Assembly (NCBI RefSeq): GCF_009734405.1
Contig: NZ_CP046453.1
Coordinates: 2,739,753 to 2,803,752, forward strand
Direction: 5' to 3'
DNA length: 64,000 nucleotides
Source of the DNA: Corynebacterium comes
GTDB taxonomy: Bacteria; Actinomycetota; Actinomycetes; Mycobacteriales; Mycobacteriaceae
The notes beneath the pieces were generated by a model. The model did not search any database. It saw only the letters and a list, made by a program, of their open reading frames with translations, and was not told the origin of the DNA. This document shows, one piece after another, positions 26,795 through 36,656 of this stretch. Positions within the stretch are counted from its first letter, which is position 1; each line of letters opens with the position of its first letter. A program made the position numbers and the translations under genes.

Positions 26795-28264
26795 TTAGCT
26801 CTTGTCCTGTGACTGTTCAGCTTCCCACCACGTGCGCAGTTCCGCAATTGCTTCCTCACGTTCGAGCGGGCCCCGTTCAAGACGCAGCTCCTTGAGGAAC
26901 GTCCAGGCGCGGCCCACGGCCGGCCCCGGGGGCATGTCCAGGATAACCATGATCTCGTTGCCGTCCAGGTCGGGACGCACGCGGGCGAGGTCCTCCCGTT
27001 CGGCGATCTCGGCGATGCGATCCTCGAGGTGGTCGTAGGTGCGCTGGAGGCGGGCGGCCTTGCGCTGGTTGCGGGTGGTGGAATCCGCGCGCACGAGCTT
27101 GTGCAGGCGGGGGAGCAGCGGCCCGGCGTCGGTGACGTAGCGGCGCACGGCCGAGTCTGTCCACTGGCCTTCACCGAAACCGTAGAAACGCATGTGCAGG
27201 TACACCAGCTGACTGATGTCAGCGACCATCTGCTTCGAATATTTCAGCTCGCGCAGGCGACGCCGGATGAGCTTGGCGCCGACCACTTCGTGGTGGTGGA
27301 AGGTGACGCGGCCGTCGTCATTGAAGGCACGGGTCTGCGGCTTGCCGCAGTCATGGAGCAGTGCCGCCCAGCGCAGGACGAGGTCGGGACCGTCCTCTTC
27401 CTGCTCGATGGCCTGGCGCAGCACCTGCATGGAGTGGGCGTAGACGTCCTTGTGCTGGTGGTGCTCGTCTTTCATGTCACGCATGGCGGGGATCTCGGGG
27501 AAGACGTGTGCGGCAATGCCGGTGTTGACCAGGAGGTTCATTCCGGTCCACGGGGCGGCGCCCTCCATGAGCTTGTTCAGCTCCAGCTGGATGCGTTCGA
27601 CGGTGATGCGGTTGATCTGCTCCGACATGTCGTTCATGGCCTCTTTCACCCGGTCGGCGACCCCGAACCCCAGGTGGGAGACGAAGCGGGCCGCCCGCAG
27701 CATGCGCAGCGGGTCGTCGTGGAAGGAGATCTCCGGGGTGTCGGGGGTGTCCAGTCGCTTGTGCTCCAGGTCCTCGAGACCGCCGACGGGGTCATGGAAA
27801 CGTCCGGTGAGGGAACCGCGGTCATCGATGAGCAGCTCGACGGCCATGGCGTTGATGCGGAAGTCACGGCGGACGAGGTCGCCCTCGAGGGTATCGCCGA
27901 AGACGACCTCGGGGTTGCGGCTCTGGCCGTCGTAGGTGTCGGAGCGGAAGGTGGTGATCTCTATCTGCTGGCCTCGGTGTTGGGCGGAGACGGTGCCGAA
28001 GTCGATGCCGGTGTCCCACACGGTGCCGGCCCAGGATTCGAGGATCTCCTTGATCATCTCGGGGCGGGCCGGGGTGGTGAAGTCCAGATCGTTGCCCAGG
28101 CGGCCGAGGATGGCGTCGCGGACGGAACCGCCGACGAGGTAGAGCGGCAGGTCACGGGCGGCGAACTCGGCGACGAGGTCAGCGAGCACATCCTCCAGAG
28201 ACGAGATCGCCTGATCGGCCTTCGCCAGGAGTGCCAGGGGAGTCAGAGATTCGTCGGGATTCAC
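26795..28264 (-). CDS. pcnA: CCA tRNA nucleotidyltransferase
   Basis: A 489-aa class II nucleotidyltransferase that adds or repairs the CCA end of tRNA. The polymerase-beta-like head has [21 protein letters not shown] (about residue 44), and an HD domain begins at [13 protein letters not shown] (about residue 300) with HHHEVVGA. The open frame extends much further upstream, but GTG 28264 is preceded at 8 bases by TAGACT and gives family length. It is divergent from the Nudix gene, as in mycobacteria and other corynebacteria. Confidence 0.93.
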   Translation of the reverse strand: MNPDESLTPLALLAKADQAISSLEDVLADLVAEFAARDLPLYLVGGSVRDAILGRLGNDLDFTTPARPEMIKEILESWAGTVWDTGIDFGTVSAQHRGQQIEITTFRSDTYDGQSRNPEVVFGDTLEGDLVRRDFRINAMAVELLIDDRGSLTGRFHDPVGGLEDLEHKRLDTPDTPEISFHDDPLRMLRAARFVSHLGFGVADRVKEAMNDMSEQINRITVERIQLELNKLMEGAAPWTGMNLLVNTGIAAHVFPEIPAMRDMKDEHHQHKDVYAHSMQVLRQAIEQEEDGPDLVLRWAALLHDCGKPQTRAFNDDGRVTFHHHEVVGAKLIRRRLRELKYSKQMVADISQLVYLHMRFYGFGEGQWTDSAVRRYVTDAGPLLPRLHKLVRADSTTRNQRKAARLQRTYDHLEDRIAEIAEREDLARVRPDLDGNEIMVILDMPPGPAVGRAWTFLKELRLERGPLEREEAIAELRTWWEAEQSQDKS

Positions 28265-28339
28265 ACCTGTGGAGTCTACCGGGGACACGCGGTACCCAGG
28301 GAATTCGGAAAGGTCGCCGCAGGGGATACGATCAGGGGG

Positions 28340-29050
28340 ATGACTGAGAATGATTCCCAGAGCCCAAAGCGCCGGCGACGCCGCCGGTCGCGTCGTCGTG
28401 GTTCCGGAAATCAGTCGGGTGCGGCCCCTCAGAACCAGGCCCAGACCCCCCCTGAGCAGAAGGAACAGAAACCTCGCCGGAGCGGTCGGCGCCGCCCGCA
28501 GCGCAACACGCAGCGTAATCCGCAGCGTGCGCAGCAGCAGAACCGCATGGTCACCCGGGATGAGACGTCCGCGGGTGGACTCGTGGTCTCGGGCCTGGCG
28601 GAGGCTGTCAATGACGCCGGCGAGGTCGATCTGGGCCGCATCTACGTTGCGCTCATCGGCCGTCTGGACCGCCGGGGACGGCTGCTGTGGTCGATGCCGA
28701 AGGGTCACGTGGAACCGGGTGAGGACCGCCGCGCCACCGCCGAGCGCGAGGTGTGGGAGGAGACCGGCGTCCACGGCGAGGCCTTCGCCGATCTGGGCGT
28801 GATCGACTACTGGTTCGTCTCCGATGGCGTACGCATCCACAAGACGGTCCACCACCACCTGCTGCGCTTCGTCGACGGCGACCTCAATGACGAGGATCCG
28901 GAGGTTACCGAGGTGTCGTGGATTCCCGTCTCGGAACTCATCGAGCACCTGGCGTACGCAGATGAACGCAAGCTCGCGCGCACCGCGCACGATCTTCTGC
29001 CTGAGCTGGCGCGGGAGGAGAAGACCGCAGGAAGGACGACCCCGCGGTGA
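28340..29050 (+). CDS. Nudix hydrolase with basic N-terminal tail
   Basis: A 236-aa protein. Residues 1-68 are a disordered, highly basic tail ([14 protein letters not shown] and further RR-rich repeats). The Nudix fold follows, with the box [22 protein letters not shown] (G...E...REVWEETG, about residues 125-147). The substrate is not predictable; the tail could bind nucleic acid. TACGAT lies 7 bases before the ATG, and AGGGGG directly precedes it, so either a leaderless or a ribosome-site start is possible. It opens the conserved Nudix-anchor-murJ block. Confidence 0.88.
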   Translation: MTENDSQSPKRRRRRRSRRRGSGNQSGAAPQNQAQTPPEQKEQKPRRSGRRRPQRNTQRNPQRAQQQNRMVTRDETSAGGLVVSGLAEAVNDAGEVDLGRIYVALIGRLDRRGRLLWSMPKGHVEPGEDRRATAEREVWEETGVHGEAFADLGVIDYWFVSDGVRIHKTVHHHLLRFVDGDLNDEDPEVTEVSWIPVSELIEHLAYADERKLARTAHDLLPELAREEKTAGRTTPR

Positions 29051-31512
29051 TCCGGGCCCGGGGCCTGGTGGTCGCGGCATTACTGTGCTTTTCGACGCCC
29101 GCCTATGCCCTCCCCACCCCCGTGTCCCCCACGGACCCCGCGGTCGCCGACCAGTGGACCAACCCCTTCGCCCGCCCGGACGAGCGCACCGACGTCGGTG
29201 TGGAGGTCCTCGAGGCTGACTCACGGCGGGCGGTCCTCTCGGTGTACAACAACTCCGGGGACGTGGTGTCGGACCTCTCGGTGACTCCCCGGCGCGCCGA
29301 CGCCGCACCCACGGTGGGGGAGGCCCGCCGTGTGCTCGCCCTCGGCCGGGACGCCTACCCGTACTTCGGTACCTCCCTGGACCTGAAGGGCGAACTCGGC
29401 CCGGGCGAGCGTCGTGACGTCACGCTCACACTGGATTCACTCGGCCTTGAGCCGGGTACGACGCCCCTGATGTTCTCGCTGGCGGGCGCGGTGGGGGAAC
29501 CGGGCGTCCTGTCTCTGGGCACGGAGCGGATGCTCCTCACTTCTGAAGGTGAAGAAGAAGCCGACGCGCAGACCCCCGGAGTGAGCCTGGTGGTGCCGTT
29601 GACGGCGCCGGTGGACATCGTTCCCGGCGAAACGGGCCAGGCCCCCGAGGATCCGCCGCTGATCCTGCAGTCGGAGCAGCTCGCGGACCAGCTTGCCCCG
29701 GGTGGGCGGCTCACCGACATCCTGCACACCTACGCCACCGCCACCACGACCGGTCCGAACGCCGCGGAACTGAGCCAGGGCACGTGCCTGGCCATCGACC
29801 CCGCGCTGGTGGAGACGGTCGCCCGCATGGCGGAGGGCTACACCGTCGCGGATGAGCGCCCCTCCCTGACGAAGAAGTCCCAGCGACTGCGTGACAGCTG
29901 GGGCTCGGATGACGAATCCGACTCGGGCGAGCCCGGCAGGGGAGTGGCGGACGCACAGGAGTGGCTGACACGGCTGAGCGCAACGGCCGGCGCCGGGTGC
30001 ACGGTGGCGCTGCCGTGGGCCAACGCGGACGTCAATGCGGTGGCCGCCACGGAGGACGAGTGGCTGTTCCGGGAGCTGGTGCAACGCGGTCCGGCGACGC
30101 TGCAGGCCGAACTGGGTGCGGCCCCCGCGGGCAACGTGGTCATCCCCGCCTCCGGCTACGTCACTGAGCAGACCACCACGGCCCTGGGTTGGGCGGACCA
30201 GACGAGCTCCATGGTGCTGCAGCAGGGGATGCAGGCCGCCTGGGAGGCCTCGGTGGCCAGCCGCGTCCCACAGCCCACGGACGCGGATGACACTGCCCTG
30301 GAATCCACGGAGCTGCCCGACATGACGGGGGCGCCGCCCCCGCAGACCCCGGTGCAGGTGCTCGTCGCCGACAACACGGTGTGGGGGGTCCCACGTGCCG
30401 GCAGCTTCGCCCGCCTGGCGCCCGGCATTACGGCGGTGACCTATCCGGGTGCGCTGGGGGCGCTGCTGTCGTCCACCGGCCCGAGCCCGCAGACCACGGG
30501 CTACTCCAACCCGGATTCGCGTTTCGACTACCGGCTCGACTCCATCACGGCCCGGGCGCTGACCGCCGGCTCGGCCGTCCGGCTCGCCGTCGCGGAGCAG
30601 ACGCTGCCGGGCGACTGGGCACAGTCGCCGGAGCCCGTGCTCGTCCTCCCGGCTTCGCTTCTCGACGCCCGCACCGCCTCCATCCTCCTGTCCACCACCG
30701 CCGAGCTCCTGGCCGAGGACGCCGCGACCCCGCTTCCCCTCGACCAGGCCGTGACCCCGGGAACGGAGCAGGCGGAGGAGCTCGACTCGCAGCCGCTGTC
30801 CCCGCCGACGCTCGGCGTCACGCGCTTCGGTTCGCCCTACGCGGATCCTTCGGTGGTCAGCGACACCGAGGTGCTGCGCGCTGGTCAGCAGGCCCGCTAC
30901 ACGGATGACCTCACCCGCATGATGGTCAACGACCCCGGCATCAACCTCACCCGCTACGGTTTCACGCTCCCGCTGCGCCGGGATGTGCTGACGAGCCTGA
31001 CGGCGACGTCGAGAAGCAGTCTGGGCAGCTACGAGGATGTGGTGGCGGCGGCCGGCCGGCGGCTGGACGCCAACCGCCGGACGCTGCAGGACCTGCGGGG
31101 TTCGGTGGCCCTGATTCCCCCGGGCAACGTGTACACGCGGGCGTCGGAAAGCTCTCCGCTCCTCATCGTCGCCGAGAACGGCCTGCCGCTGCCCGTGGAC
31201 GCCGAGCTGGTGTACTCGGGGCCGGAGGGTGCCACGATCGACGTGCCCGGCCGGGTGCATATTCCGGCGTACGGATCGATTACGGTGCAGATGACCGCCG
31301 ACCTCCCCGCCGAGCGGGACCAGACGCAGCTGACGCTGTGGTTGGCCACCCGGGACGGTTCACCGATTTCCACCCCGGTGGACATCACGGTGCAGACGCG
31401 GGCCGGTATCGTCGGCACCTACGGCATCGCCCTGCTCCTCGTGGTGGGGTTGTCCCTGATGCTGCTCTTCCGCGTCGGCCGACACCGCCGACGTGACCGA
31501 CAGCGCCCCTAG
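29047..31512 (+). CDS. Large secreted, membrane-anchored protein (Rv3909/DUF6049-like)
   Basis: An 821-aa protein with an N-terminal signal peptide ([15 protein letters not shown]), a long extracytoplasmic region with immunoglobulin-like strands, and one C-terminal transmembrane helix (about residues 785-808) followed by a basic tail [12 protein letters not shown]. By position and architecture it corresponds to the conserved actinobacterial protein next to mviN/murJ (Rv3909 in M. tuberculosis). It probably acts in the cell envelope near lipid II export. The GTG start overlaps the Nudix stop by four bases. The function is inferred from context only. Confidence 0.78.
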   Translation: MIRARGLVVAALLCFSTPAYALPTPVSPTDPAVADQWTNPFARPDERTDVGVEVLEADSRRAVLSVYNNSGDVVSDLSVTPRRADAAPTVGEARRVLALGRDAYPYFGTSLDLKGELGPGERRDVTLTLDSLGLEPGTTPLMFSLAGAVGEPGVLSLGTERMLLTSEGEEEADAQTPGVSLVVPLTAPVDIVPGETGQAPEDPPLILQSEQLADQLAPGGRLTDILHTYATATTTGPNAAELSQGTCLAIDPALVETVARMAEGYTVADERPSLTKKSQRLRDSWGSDDESDSGEPGRGVADAQEWLTRLSATAGAGCTVALPWANADVNAVAATEDEWLFRELVQRGPATLQAELGAAPAGNVVIPASGYVTEQTTTALGWADQTSSMVLQQGMQAAWEASVASRVPQPTDADDTALESTELPDMTGAPPPQTPVQVLVADNTVWGVPRAGSFARLAPGITAVTYPGALGALLSSTGPSPQTTGYSNPDSRFDYRLDSITARALTAGSAVRLAVAEQTLPGDWAQSPEPVLVLPASLLDARTASILLSTTAELLAEDAATPLPLDQAVTPGTEQAEELDSQPLSPPTLGVTRFGSPYADPSVVSDTEVLRAGQQARYTDDLTRMMVNDPGINLTRYGFTLPLRRDVLTSLTATSRSSLGSYEDVVAAAGRRLDANRRTLQDLRGSVALIPPGNVYTRASESSPLLIVAENGLPLPVDAELVYSGPEGATIDVPGRVHIPAYGSITVQMTADLPAERDQTQLTLWLATRDGSPISTPVDITVQTRAGIVGTYGIALLLVVGLSLMLLFRVGRHRRRDRQRP

Positions 31513-31534
31513 AACCTCAAGAACGGCTTTGTGA

Positions 31535-34500
31535 GTGAACTCCACCGACAACCTCTCATCCGGCCAGCGCGCCCGCTTCGTCGCCCCGACGCCTCCGGCC
31601 CCGGTGCCGGAGCAGCGGGCCCCGGCGCCGGCCCGGGCACCTGACCGCTCACGGCTGACGGCCGCACCCGTCCTGCTCCCCGGCGACTCCGGCGTGGCCT
31701 CCGACTCGGACGTGGTGCGCGCCGGTGGTTCCATGGCGATTGCGACGCTGATTTCGCGCATCACCGGCTTCCTCCGCAACCTCCTCATCGGTGCGACGCT
31801 GGGTCCGGCCGTCGGCTCCGCCTTCAACACCGCGAACACGTTGCCGAACCTGATCACGGAGATCGTGCTCGGCGCGGTCCTCACCTCCCTGGTGGTGCCG
31901 GTGCTGGTGCGCGCGGAGAAGGAGGACCCCGACCGGGGTGAGGCCTTCTTCCGCCGGCTGTTCACCCTCTCGGCGTCGCTGCTGATCGTGGTGACGTTGC
32001 TCGCGGTGATCGGCGCGCCCCTGCTGACCAGGATGCTGCTCAACGCAGACGGCCAGGTCAACATCGTCCAGTCGACGTCTTTCGCCTATCTGCTGCTGCC
32101 GCAGATCTTCTTCTACGGCATATTCGCACTGTTCATGGCGGTGCTGAACACCCGGGGCATATTCAAACCCGGGGCCTGGGCGCCCGTGGCGAACAACGTC
32201 GTCTCCATCGCCGTCCTGACCCTGTACATGACCCTCCCGGGCTCCCTGCTCGACGAGGCCCCCTCCGGCATCACCGACCCCCACGTCCTCCTGCTGGGCC
32301 TGGGCACCACACTCGGTGTGGTGGTGCAGGCGGTGATCATGCTGCCGTACCTGAAGAAGGCGGGTATCAATCTGCGCCCACTATGGGGCATGGACGCCCG
32401 CCTCAGGCAGTTCGGTGGCATGGCCGTGGCCATCGTGGTGTACGTGGCGATCTCACAGGTCGGCTACGCCGTGACCACCCAGATCGCCTCCCTCTCGGAC
32501 AAGGCGGCACCGCTGATCTATCAGCAGGCGTGGCTGCTGCTGCAGGTGCCCTACGGCATCATCGGGGTCACCCTGCTCACCGCCATCATGCCGCGACTGT
32601 CGCGCAACGCAGCCGACGGCGACGACCGTGCGGTGATCGACGACCTCAATCTGGGCACCAAACTCACCTTCATCGCGCTGATCCCGATCGTGGTGTTCTT
32701 CACCGCTTTCGGCCCCGAGATCGGCGTGGCGCTGTTCTCCTACCGCAACTTCGACACCGAGTCTGGAACGCTGCTGGGCCTGACGCTGAGCTTCTCCGCC
32801 TTCACCCTCCTGCCGTACGCACTGGTGCTGCTGCACCTGCGCGTCTTCTACGCGCGTGAGGAAGCCTGGACCCCGACCTTCATCATCGCCGGCATCACCG
32901 CCACGAAAATCGTCCTGTCGCTGCTCGCTCCGCTGGTGGCCACCTCGCCCTCCCGCGTGGTCATCCTGCTGGGCGCCGCCAACGGCTTCGGCTTCGTCGC
33001 CGGCGCCGTCATCGGTGCACTGCTGCTGCGCCGCAAGCTCGGCCATCTGGGCACCCGTTCCCAGATACGTACAACCATGTGGGCGGGCGCGGCCTCGCTC
33101 ATCGGCGTGGCGGTGGCGCTGTTCGTGGACTTCACCATCCGGGCCTTCGCCCCCGACCTCCTCAACGATCTGGGCTCCTTCGGCGTGCTCGTGCGCGTGG
33201 GCGTCGACGGCGTCATCTTCCTCATCGCCACCGGCATCGCCCTGAGCTTCTCCGGGCTGCCGGAGGTGCAGAACCTGGGCCGTGCCTTCGCCCGCATCCC
33301 GGGCATCTCCCGCTTCATCCGCCCGGACGCCAGCAAGGAGATCAAGGTCGAGGAGCCCGATCCGCAGGAGGTTTCCGCCCAGTTCTCGGCGATGGACCCC
33401 TTCAACTCCTCGCCGCCGCCCGCCCCGATGTCGGCCGGCGTCGTCCGCGGGCCACGCCTGGTGCCGGGCGCCCCGGTGTCCGACGGCCGCTTCCGCCTCC
33501 TCGTCGACCATGGTTCGGTGCCCGGCGCGCGCTTCTGGCACGCGAAGGAACTTGCCACCGGCCGGGAGGTGGCACTGACATTCGTGGACACCTCCGGCAA
33601 CGCGCCGATGGCGCCGGCCTCCCCGGCCGCCGCCGCGGGAGCCGCCGCCGAGGTCTCCCGTCGTACACGCAACATCGCGGGTCGGCCGGGGGTCGCCGAG
33701 AACATCGAGGTGCTGGCCTACCGCAACGGCTGCCTCGTGGTCGCTGACTGGGTCCCGGGTTCATCGCTGGGCGCGGTGGCCGCCGACGGCCACCTCGACC
33801 CGCACGCGGTCGCCGCCGCCATCGCACCGCTCGCCGACGCCGCCTCCGGCCCCCGTCCCCTCGGGCTGGACAACCGTGCGCGAATCCGCATCTCCACCGA
33901 CGGCGAGGCGGTCCTCGCCTTCCCGGCCGTGCTCCCCGGCGCCACCGCCGAACGTGACCAGGCCTCCGTCACCTCCGCCCTGAAGCTCCTGGCGTCCGCC
34001 AGCGCGGGTCTGGACGACTTCATCGCGGAGACCGACATGAAGACCCTGGCGACCCGGCTGCGGGCCTTCGCCGGCGTGGCCGACGAGGAACCGGACACCC
34101 TGGTGGTCGAGATCGACGATGAACCGCAGCCCGACGAGCGGGCCGGCTTCGGCGCCAAGGCCTACTCCCGGAAGTCCGCCGCACTCATCGGCGTGGTCTC
34201 CATCGGTACCGTGGTGCTCGTCGCAGGACTGACCGCCTACCTGGTCAGCGTCATCGGCGGCGGCAGGCAGGAGACCCCGGTCGACTCCGAGTCCATCCAG
34301 GGCTCCGCCACCGAGACCGCCCCGCGCCCGCTGGGTCGCGTCCAGGAGATCGCCGCCACCTCCGCACCGGAACTCAACGACGGCGACACTGCAACGGTCT
34401 GGTCGACGCCGTCGATTCCCGCCGGCGTGGTTCTCACCCTCTCCGACCCGGCCGAGCTGCAGCACCTGGTCATCGACGTCCCGGTCGGCGACGTCGCGGT

Positions 34501-34687
34501 GGAGGTCTACGGGGTGCCGGAGGGTGTCCGGAAGCAGGACCCCTCAGGGTTGCCCCTGCTCGCCGACGCCACCCTCCACGAGGGCCGCAACAGCCTCGAC
34601 CTCGACCTCCAGGTGAGCGGAGGAGTGCTGATGTGGTTCACCGGGCAGGCCGAGGTCGCCGAGGTTCAGGTGGTCGGCGTGAACTGA
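31535..34687 (+). CDS. murJ: Lipid II flippase MurJ fused to pseudokinase and extracellular C-domain
   Basis: A 1050-aa protein. Residues about 60-580 are the MurJ/MviN core with 14 helices (TLISRITGFLRNLLIGATLG, FNTANTLPNLITEIV). A cytosolic segment at about 635-860 has a kinase-like layout (RLVPGAPVSDGRFRLL) but no catalytic HRD or DFG, as in the mycobacterial MviN pseudokinase that binds FhaA when phosphorylated. A single helix near residue 880 leads to an external domain (about 930-1050) resembling a discoidin-like beta sandwich. It flips lipid II and links wall synthesis to Ser/Thr kinase signalling. GTG start. Confidence 0.93.
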   Translation: MNSTDNLSSGQRARFVAPTPPAPVPEQRAPAPARAPDRSRLTAAPVLLPGDSGVASDSDVVRAGGSMAIATLISRITGFLRNLLIGATLGPAVGSAFNTANTLPNLITEIVLGAVLTSLVVPVLVRAEKEDPDRGEAFFRRLFTLSASLLIVVTLLAVIGAPLLTRMLLNADGQVNIVQSTSFAYLLLPQIFFYGIFALFMAVLNTRGIFKPGAWAPVANNVVSIAVLTLYMTLPGSLLDEAPSGITDPHVLLLGLGTTLGVVVQAVIMLPYLKKAGINLRPLWGMDARLRQFGGMAVAIVVYVAISQVGYAVTTQIASLSDKAAPLIYQQAWLLLQVPYGIIGVTLLTAIMPRLSRNAADGDDRAVIDDLNLGTKLTFIALIPIVVFFTAFGPEIGVALFSYRNFDTESGTLLGLTLSFSAFTLLPYALVLLHLRVFYAREEAWTPTFIIAGITATKIVLSLLAPLVATSPSRVVILLGAANGFGFVAGAVIGALLLRRKLGHLGTRSQIRTTMWAGAASLIGVAVALFVDFTIRAFAPDLLNDLGSFGVLVRVGVDGVIFLIATGIALSFSGLPEVQNLGRAFARIPGISRFIRPDASKEIKVEEPDPQEVSAQFSAMDPFNSSPPPAPMSAGVVRGPRLVPGAPVSDGRFRLLVDHGSVPGARFWHAKELATGREVALTFVDTSGNAPMAPASPAAAAGAAAEVSRRTRNIAGRPGVAENIEVLAYRNGCLVVADWVPGSSLGAVAADGHLDPHAVAAAIAPLADAASGPRPLGLDNRARIRISTDGEAVLAFPAVLPGATAERDQASVTSALKLLASASAGLDDFIAETDMKTLATRLRAFAGVADEEPDTLVVEIDDEPQPDERAGFGAKAYSRKSAALIGVVSIGTVVLVAGLTAYLVSVIGGGRQETPVDSESIQGSATETAPRPLGRVQEIAATSAPELNDGDTATVWSTPSIPAGVVLTLSDPAELQHLVIDVPVGDVAVEVYGVPEGVRKQDPSGLPLLADATLHEGRNSLDLDLQVSGGVLMWFTGQAEVAEVQVVGVN

Positions 34688-34700
34688 CTCCGGATGAATG

Positions 34701-34730
34701 AAGCGCCCCAGGCATGTGCCTGGGGCGCTT
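34701..34730. terminator. Terminator after murJ, left edge of the catabolic island
   Basis: A perfect 14-bp stem AAGCGCCCCAGGCA/TGCCTGGGGCGCTT with a two-base loop, followed by TCCGTT. It separates murJ from the convergent transporter gene. Confidence 0.88.
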
Positions 34731-34752
34731 TCCGTTCCGGGAGTGTCAGGTG

Positions 34753-36156
34753 TCAGTCAGCGGCGTAGGAAAAGCTCTTCTCCGGGGTGCTCACACCCGG
34801 CCCTTCCGACGAGGAGAGGTTTTCCTTGACTCCCTGGCGGCGGGGCAGTGCGGGGGCAATTCCGGCGACAATGAGCAGGACCACCGCGAACATGATGTAC
34901 ATGGCGATCGGCGCCCAACCGATGTCGAGCAGCCCGCCGACCAGGATGGGTGCGAGGATGCTGCCGCATCGACCGATGCCCATGGCCATACCGACTCCGG
35001 TGGAACGCAGGTCAGATGTGTAGGACATCGGGGCGATCGTGTACAGCGCGGCCATGCAGCCGTTGATGAACACACCGAGCAGCAGACCGATTCCCAGCGC
35101 CAGGAAGAGCGTTGAGGTGGTGGTGGCAAAAGCGACCATCATGGTCGCGCTGAGGCTGGCGAAAACGACCATCACCCGACGGGGATCCCAGCGGGCGGCG
35201 CAGAAGCCGTAGAGGATGTTTCCGACGAGACCGCCGGCCATGATCACCAATCCACCCCAGATACCCTGCTCGGCGGTCAGGCCGATTTCGACGAGGAGTC
35301 GCGGAGTCCAGGAACTGGCGAAGTAGAAGGAGGACATGACCAGGAAGTACATGCCCCAGAGCAGCAGTGTGCCTCGGACGTTCTCTCGGGAGAACAGGGC
35401 GCCGTAACCACTGCGGGACCTGGTCTTGCTCTCTGCGGAGCCCAGCACGATCGGGCCCTCGATCTTCAGACGATGTGCGATCTCGGTGGCCTGGCCATGG
35501 GCTTTCTCGCTGCCGTTGCGGTAGCGCGTCGCCAGATGATCCAGCGATTCTGGGATGAATACCGCCACTCCGACGAGCACTGCCAGGGTGATGGAGCCAC
35601 CCAGGTAGAACACACCCTGCCAGCCGAAGTTCTGGATGACCGGGACCGCGGCAAGTCCGCCGAAGGTGGCGCCGATGGGGAAGCCTGCGGAGTAGACGCT
35701 CAGTGCCAGGGGACGGTACTTCGCGTTCGCGTATTCGGAGACGAGCACAATTCCGGAGGTCATGATGCCGCCGATACCCAGGCCGGTGACCAGTCGCCAG
35801 ATGAGGATCTCGCTGGTCGAATCAGCCGTGGCGGTCAGGAACAGGCCGAGTGCGTTCACCGCAATCGACGCGAGCAGAACGGGGCGACGGCCGTAGCGGT
35901 CGGCAAAGGGGCCGACTCCGGCGGTGCCGATGGCCATGCCGATCAGACCGGCGCTGAGCAGCATGCCGAGCTGGGAGCCGTTGAGTCCGAGGTCCTCCAA
36001 GACGGCACTCGAGGTGAAAGCCATCGCCTGGACGTCATAACCTTCGGTCATCATCAGCAGAACTGCGACACCGATGATGACCCACTGGCGGGCCCTCATG
36101 GGTCGCTGGTCGATCTTCTCCCGCAGTGTCGTGTCGTTTGTCGTTGTGGTGTTCAT
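34753..36156 (-). CDS. Aromatic acid:H+ symporter (AAHS-type MFS)
   Basis: A 467-aa major facilitator of the PcaK/BenK/GenK kind. It has EGYDVQAMAF in helix 1 (AAHS members have a DGxD-type motif here), GPFADRYGRRPVLL between helices 2 and 3, and about 12 helices. It probably takes up the aromatic acid fed into the island pathway. I chose ATG 36156 because GGAGG lies 5 bases upstream; ATG 36159 is the alternative. It is divergent from the FAD hydroxylase across a 500-base regulatory gap containing IclR-operator-like palindromes. Confidence 0.87.
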   Translation of the reverse strand: MNTTTTNDTTLREKIDQRPMRARQWVIIGVAVLLMMTEGYDVQAMAFTSSAVLEDLGLNGSQLGMLLSAGLIGMAIGTAGVGPFADRYGRRPVLLASIAVNALGLFLTATADSTSEILIWRLVTGLGIGGIMTSGIVLVSEYANAKYRPLALSVYSAGFPIGATFGGLAAVPVIQNFGWQGVFYLGGSITLAVLVGVAVFIPESLDHLATRYRNGSEKAHGQATEIAHRLKIEGPIVLGSAESKTRSRSGYGALFSRENVRGTLLLWGMYFLVMSSFYFASSWTPRLLVEIGLTAEQGIWGGLVIMAGGLVGNILYGFCAARWDPRRVMVVFASLSATMMVAFATTTSTLFLALGIGLLLGVFINGCMAALYTIAPMSYTSDLRSTGVGMAMGIGRCGSILAPILVGGLLDIGWAPIAMYIMFAVVLLIVAGIAPALPRRQGVKENLSSSEGPGVSTPEKSFSYAAD

Positions 36157-36396
36157 CATTCCTCCGGGTTGGGGAGTGGGTGTCGGGTGCCGGGGCGGCA
36201 GGGATGATTCTGGGGAGTTCGGCTTTGTCCATGCTGTCACTCGGATCATCTGGACGTACCGGCATTCAGGAGAGAAATGGTCCTGTCTCGACGCCCTAAA
36301 TCCTGGTTGAGGCTCAGGGGGTCGACGGGTGTGTCGCGTACCAGGGAACAGCTGAGGGCGGGGGGACATGCCGCTCAACCACCTAACAGAGTTTCG

Positions 36397-36422
36397 CTGA
36401 GTGGGCCCTTTGGCTCACCTAG
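36397..36422. promoter_or_regulatory. IclR operator-like palindrome
   Basis: CTGAGTGGGCC, spacer CTTT, GGCTCACCTAG. The left arm differs by one base from CTGAGTGGACC at 50045 and 50223; the right arm is partly degenerate. Shared only with the iclR promoter region, so a likely binding site of the same regulator. Confidence 0.55.
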
Positions 36423-36460
36423 TGAAACACATCACGTTTCTCACGTCAATGGTTCATGTG

Positions 36461-36478
36461 GTGGATCTTTTAGTCCAC
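36461..36478. promoter_or_regulatory. Second IclR operator-like palindrome
   Basis: GTGGATC, spacer TTTT, AGTCCAC: the same TGGA-4-TCCA core and spacing as the iclR-promoter operator, with shorter arms. It is 64 bases from the site at 36397 (about six helical turns). Confidence 0.4.
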
Positions 36479-36656
36479 GTGGTGGTAGCGTACGTGTGGC
36501 AGGGATCACGATGGAGTTCCAATAGCGACCTGGAGCACTCCAAGTAATGTGGCGCAGATCTGAAGTCCCCGGGTCGCCTCGCCGGCTGTCCCATCGCACG
36601 TGATTTCGTCCGGAAACCGAACCCAGCCATATCTTCAGAAATTTGGAGGAGAAAAC

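Larger units (their letters stand above)
36157..36656. promoter_or_regulatory. Divergent regulatory gap between AAHS transporter and hydroxylase
   Basis: No gene is seen in these 500 bases. The segment at 36397-36422 copies the palindrome found upstream of iclR, and 36461-36478 has the related GTGGATC/AGTCCAC repeat. The strong ribosome site TTGGAGGAG serves the hydroxylase. Both genes are thus probably controlled by the island IclR protein. Confidence 0.6.

Noticed and set aside
27029..29050. 673-codon plus-strand frame
   Set aside because: Its first 437 codons are antisense to the CCA-adding enzyme; the Nudix gene proper starts at 28340.
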